Below, one piece after another: positions 4,071 to 6,935 of a stretch of DNA of 6,935 nt. How positions within the stretch are numbered: position 1 is the first letter of the stretch; every line of letters begins with the position of its first letter. The notes under the pieces are model-generated. The model was not told the origin of the DNA, made no database searches, and worked only from the letters and a program-made list of their open reading frames with translations. A program made the position numbers and the translations under genes. The stretch lies in NCBI GenBank assembly GCA_026645635.1, contig JAPKMV010000179.1:1-6935 (forward strand). Reading direction: 5' to 3'. The DNA comes from Caldilineaceae bacterium (lineage in GTDB: Bacteria; Chloroflexota; Anaerolineae; Caldilineales; Caldilineaceae).

Positions 4071-5211
4071 GTGTACGTATCGTATACCCGATCTTCGCCT
4101 TGAGCAGCGAACGCGGCGGCACATTCTGCGTGATCGCCAGCCCTGACGCAATGACGCTCTCGGCGCCGATGGTGACGCCCGGCTCGATGAAGATGCCCGT
4201 GCCGCAACGCACGCGGTCGCCGAAATGGACGCGACTGGAGGTGACGACGCCGGGGCCGAAGCTGCAATGGCTGCCCAAAATGCAGTGATGCTCGATGCTG
4301 CAATAGGCGCTGAGGAAGTTGTTGTCGCCCACCGTGGCGCACGCGCCGAAGTGACAGAGCGCCATGACCACGTTGCCTTCGCCCCACTGCACGTTCATGC
4401 CCACGACACAGCTTGGGTGAATCACGTTGGCAAACGGGATGCCGCGTGCCTTCCATTCCTCGAAGATGCGGCTGCGCGCCGGAATGCTGGTGCTGATGGA
4501 GATGACCGCGGCGTCGATCTCGCCTGTTGCCAGCATGTCTGCCCCGCGAGCCGCGTCAATGGCGCCGAGAATCGGCACGCCGGCCACGCGCTTACCGTGC
4601 AGGGCAGCGTTGTCGTCGACAATTGCCACGGCCTGCTGCGTGCGGCTGCCCGCCAGCGCGTCGATGATCTGCACTGCACCGTTGCCGCCGCCGATGATCA
4701 GGATGCGCTGGGCGCGGTTCGCCGGGTGCCGGTCGCGGACGAGGTCGTGATCCACCCGCGCGGAGGCTGCCGCAGCCACGTAGGACTCGACGTCGGCCTC
4801 GGTGATGCGCGCGCCGGCGGCCGGCACCTGGACAATGTCGATGCCGTGGCGTTGAGCCAGCAGCTCGGCCTTGAGCGTCCATTCACGCGCCGCAGTGGGT
4901 GCCGCGGCAGCGGTAGCCGGTTTGGCCTGCGTTGCGGCCACCCATGCGCGCACTGCGGCTTCGTCGACAACTGTGGCGCTGAGCACGGCGATCACGTCGC
5001 CGACTGCCACCTCGTCGCCACCGGCCGCCAGGTCGAAAAGATATCCTGCCGCGGGCGCCTCGATCTCGAAGACGCTTTTGGTGGTTTCCGCGACGGCGAC
5101 GACCTCACCTCGGTTGACCCAGTGGCCGCGAGGCTTGCTCCACTCCGTCAGTGTGGCGGTGACGTCGTTCGGCCCGGACTGCGGCACGATGATGGGAATG
5201 AACGCACTCAT
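4066..5211 (-). CDS. Lipoyl/PSBD-NeuD fusion: E2-like front end on a sugar-type acyltransferase
   Basis: A 381-residue protein with three parts. Residues 1-80 form a lipoyl domain, with K45 in AETTKSVFEIEAPAAGYL as the expected lipoylation site (TKS, not the biotin MKM). An Ala/Pro-rich linker (about 92-108) leads to a peripheral-subunit-binding domain (about 109-146: LLAQRHGIDIVQVPAAG then RITEADVESY), which in E2 proteins docks E1 or E3. Residues 168-381 match NeuD/PglD acyltransferases, with Rossmann motif ILIIGGGNGAVQIIDAL (170-186) and hexapeptide left-handed beta-helix repeats from about 264. CSIEHHCILG (304-313) contains the usual catalytic His (308) after Glu. The normal E2 catalytic domain with its HxxxD motif is absent. 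ATG 5211 has GAGAGG upstream and overlaps the DUF1697 stop by 4 bp. The role as an acyl carrier plus transferase fed by the neighbouring E1 is inferred. Confidence 0.85.
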   Translation of the reverse strand: MSAFIPIIVPQSGPNDVTATLTEWSKPRGHWVNRGEVVAVAETTKSVFEIEAPAAGYLFDLAAGGDEVAVGDVIAVLSATVVDEAAVRAWVAATQAKPATAAAAPTAAREWTLKAELLAQRHGIDIVQVPAAGARITEADVESYVAAAASARVDHDLVRDRHPANRAQRILIIGGGNGAVQIIDALAGSRTQQAVAIVDDNAALHGKRVAGVPILGAIDAARGADMLATGEIDAAVISISTSIPARSRIFEEWKARGIPFANVIHPSCVVGMNVQWGEGNVVMALCHFGACATVGDNNFLSAYCSIEHHCILGSHCSFGPGVVTSSRVHFGDRVRCGTGIFIEPGVTIGAESVIASGLAITQNVPPRSLLKAKIGYTIRTR

Positions 5212-5774
5212 GCTGACCTCTCAACGAGATGGGCGGCGTATTTGGCGGCCAATTTCCTGACCGTGCTGGCGCCGCGAAAAGTCGCTTGCACACCGAGTTT
5301 CTTCTCGAAAACGACATTGGAGAAGGTCGATTCGCTCTGCTTGCGGCGGCAGAGCCAGTAGACCTCGCGCCCGTGGACAGCGAAGTCGTCGATCTCTGTC
5401 TTGAGCGTCAACACCTTCTGCGTCGCAGCCTGGTCGAGCGGCTGCGCCAGGAACGCGATGTTGAGCGCCTGCGCCGCGGCCAGCGCGTCCGGGGCAAAGG
5501 ACTGGTGCGCGGCGACGCGCGCCAATTCGGCGTCCGTGCGGATGAAGGTGGCGACAGGATAGCCCAGCGCCTCATGCAGCCCGGCGGCGATGCGCGCCTC
5601 CATCTCTGCCGTCGGTTGCTCCACGGCGGAGAAGATCACGTTGCCGCTGGCGATGAATGTCTCCACCTCAGTGAAGCCGAAGCCGATAAAATGCCGGCGC
5701 AGCTCGTCCATCTTCACCGTATGGCCGCCGACATTGATGGCGCGCAGAAAGGCAATGTAACGCACGTTATTCAT
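5208..5774 (-). CDS. DUF1697 family protein
   Basis: A complete 188-residue member of DUF1697, a family without an established biochemical role. The signature is clear: YIAFLRAINVGG (6-17), then HTVKMDELRRHF, then ETFIASGNVIF, and at the C-terminus FRGASTVRKLAAKY. Length fits the family. It looks soluble, with no signal peptide or membrane span. It starts at ATG 5774, 30 bp after the E1-beta stop, with a G-rich GTGGGGG stretch as ribosome site. Its TGA overlaps the fusion gene's ATG by 4 bp (ATGA), so the fusion is probably translated by coupling to it. Sitting between E1-beta and the E2-like fusion is unusual. It may be a passenger or serve the same pathway, and the sequence does not decide. 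Confidence 0.88.
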   Translation of the reverse strand: MNNVRYIAFLRAINVGGHTVKMDELRRHFIGFGFTEVETFIASGNVIFSAVEQPTAEMEARIAAGLHEALGYPVATFIRTDAELARVAAHQSFAPDALAAAQALNIAFLAQPLDQAATQKVLTLKTEIDDFAVHGREVYWLCRRKQSESTFSNVVFEKKLGVQATFRGASTVRKLAAKYAAHLVERSA

Positions 5775-5804
5775 GTTCAGCCCCCACTCGCCCCTCGCCT
5801 CTCA

Positions 5805-6824
5805 TCACGCACGCAGCAGGTCAAGCACCGCCGCCGTGATCGACGCCGCGGACGGCAGCACCTGTTCCTCCAGCGCACGCGCCGCCGGGATCACCGTGGG
5901 CGCAGCGCCGAGCCGCCGCACCGGCGTCACCAGCCGCGGCCCAAGCTGGCTGTGGAGTTGCGCAGCTACTTCCGCACCCCAGCCAAACGCCGCCTGACTC
6001 TCTTCCAGCACGAGGACGCGGCCGCTCTCCGTAGCGCACCGTACCACAGGCGCCATGTCCAGCGGGCTGATGCAGCCGGGCAAACACGCAATGACGCGGA
6101 TTTCCTCAGTCGCAAGCTGCGCCAGGAGGGGAGCCAGCAGCCGGCTCATGCCGCCATAGGCGACGATGGTCACGTCCGGCGTCAGGTTGCTGGCGGCGTT
6201 GCGCAGCGTCACCGTAGGATAGCCGTTGGCGCCATCCGTTGTCGCTCGCCAGAGTCCGTCGGGCTGCGCATCCAACAGCAGGGGCAGCGGGTAGAGCAGT
6301 TTATTCTCGACAAAGATCACCGGCTCAGGATCGGCGGTCGCCTGCTGCAACAGTGCACCAGCGTCATGGAGATGCGAAGCTGCCACCAGTTTCAAATGCG
6401 GGGTGCCGAAGAAGAGCCGTTCGATAGACTGGCTGTGGGTGGGGCCGTAGCCGCGACCGCCGCCCATCGGCGTGCGCACCACCAACGGCGCGGTGACCTG
6501 ACCGTTATACATAGCCGGGTATTTGGCGGCGTGGTTGATCAGTTGGTCGGCAGCCAGCGCCAAAAAGTCGCCAAACATGATTTCAGCAATCGGATGGAAG
6601 CCGCGCAGCGCCAGCCCGACGCTCATGCCGACAATCGCCGCTTCGCTGATCGGCGTAGTGAAGACGCGGTCGGGGAAGCGGGTCGATAGCCCCTGTGTGA
6701 CCTTGAACGCGCCGCCGTAGGGGTCGAGGATATCCTCACCCAGCACGAGCGCCTGCGGGTCAGCGGCGAGGATGGCGTGGAGCGCCTGGCGCAGGCTTTC
6801 CACGTAGGTCAGGCGGGGCGCCAT
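5805..6824 (-). CDS. 2-oxoacid dehydrogenase E1 component, beta subunit
   Basis: Beta half of a heterotetrameric thiamine-diphosphate E1 (pyruvate/acetoin/branched-chain type) that decarboxylates a 2-oxoacid and acylates a lipoyl domain. At 339 residues it is of normal, full length. The order is right: LTYVESLRQAL (5-15), VLGEDI (27-32), FTTPISEAAIVGMSVG (55-70) with the TPP-activating glutamate E61, AEIMFGDFLALAADQLINHAAK (80-101), RTPMGGGRGYGPTHSQSIE (117-135) with conserved H130, and a C-terminal transketolase domain (YGGMSRLLAPLL, then ACLPGCISPLD, then VLVLEESQAAFGWGAEVAAQL). ATG 6824 has CAGGAG eight bases upstream and overlaps the E1-alpha end by 16 bp. The substrate cannot be told from the beta subunit. 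The fusion downstream is its likely lipoyl partner. Confidence 0.93.
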   Translation of the reverse strand: MAPRLTYVESLRQALHAILAADPQALVLGEDILDPYGGAFKVTQGLSTRFPDRVFTTPISEAAIVGMSVGLALRGFHPIAEIMFGDFLALAADQLINHAAKYPAMYNGQVTAPLVVRTPMGGGRGYGPTHSQSIERLFFGTPHLKLVAASHLHDAGALLQQATADPEPVIFVENKLLYPLPLLLDAQPDGLWRATTDGANGYPTVTLRNAASNLTPDVTIVAYGGMSRLLAPLLAQLATEEIRVIACLPGCISPLDMAPVVRCATESGRVLVLEESQAAFGWGAEVAAQLHSQLGPRLVTPVRRLGAAPTVIPAARALEEQVLPSAASITAAVLDLLRA

Positions 6825-6935
6825 CGCGCGCGCTCCTGAAACGCAACCAGCGTCATGGAATCGGCTGCCAGCGCCCCGGTGACGGCTGCGGCCAGCCGCG
6901 CCTCGATCGCGCCGTCGATGGCGGCCACATCCGCA
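6809..6935 (-). CDS. 2-oxoacid dehydrogenase E1 component, alpha subunit, C-terminal end (cut by right edge)
   Basis: The last 41 codons of a gene entering from the right edge. They read ADVAAIDGAIEARLAAAVTG then ALAADSMTLVAFQERARWRP-A and a TGA at 6811-6809. This acidic-helix tail, an I(D/E)xxIxxRLxxAV-like run, fits the end of E1-alpha subunits, which regularly precede E1-beta. The frame overlaps E1-beta by 16 bp. No catalytic motif is inside the window, so the call rests on the tail and on the position directly before E1-beta in the same direction. Confidence 0.72.
   Translation of the reverse strand, partial: ADVAAIDGAIEARLAAAVTGALAADSMTLVAFQERARWRPA

Noticed and set aside
4071..4087. 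Dyad gtgtacg-tat-cgtatac as terminator of the toxin gene
   Set aside because: Lies inside the coding end of the fusion gene, has a 3-nt loop and one mismatch, and has no T-run.
4225..5361. 378-residue plus-strand open frame opposite the fusion gene
   Set aside because: Low-complexity His/Ala/Arg/Asp-rich product typical of an antisense frame in GC-rich DNA. The minus strand carries clear domains with matching ribosome sites.
5229..6689. 486-residue plus-strand open frame opposite DUF1697 and E1-beta
   Set aside because: Arg/Gln/His-rich with no domain pattern; it is the antisense of two well-recognised genes.

Overview
The window is GC-rich bacterial DNA, probably from a Chloroflexota-like organism. 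That guess rests on gene style and layout (LysA type, DUF433/DUF5615 pair, PDH-E1 genes beside a NeuD-like protein); no rRNA or marker gene confirms it. I see no tRNA, rRNA or CRISPR array.

Left block (1-1644, all minus strand). A 38-residue single-membrane-span protein is followed by two hairpin-forming dyads, then a ten-helix EamA/DMT transporter, then the start of diaminopimelate decarboxylase (lysA), which runs off the left edge. The transporter stop and the lysA start are 13 bp apart, so these two are probably one transcript.

Middle block (1831-3358). This is a complete-looking 1,528-bp insertion sequence with one 427-residue DDE transposase (N-terminal Zn ribbon, MULE/IS256-like core). 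It is bounded by 29-bp imperfect inverted repeats (26 of 29 identical) and by a possible degenerate 5-bp target duplication (ggaat/ggtat). A perfect 11-bp stem ends on the base just before the transposase start codon and could silence read-through transcripts. Just right of the element (3394-4054, plus strand) lies a two-gene cassette, DUF433 antitoxin then DUF5615 PIN-like toxin. Their stop and start codons overlap, and an extended -10 promoter lies upstream.

Right block (4066-6935, all minus strand). Four tightly packed genes are read from the right edge inward: the C-terminus of a 2-oxoacid dehydrogenase E1-alpha, a complete E1-beta, a DUF1697 protein, and a 381-residue fusion. The fusion joins a lipoyl domain and a peripheral-subunit-binding domain (the E2 front end) to a NeuD/PglD-type Rossmann plus left-handed beta-helix acyltransferase, in place of the usual E2 catalytic domain. 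The gene overlaps (16 bp for alpha/beta, 4 bp for DUF1697/fusion) argue for one operon. My inference is that E1 decarboxylates a 2-oxoacid onto the lipoyl arm of the fusion and the beta-helix domain passes the acyl group to an acceptor such as a sugar. This E2 variant is the most interesting item in the window.
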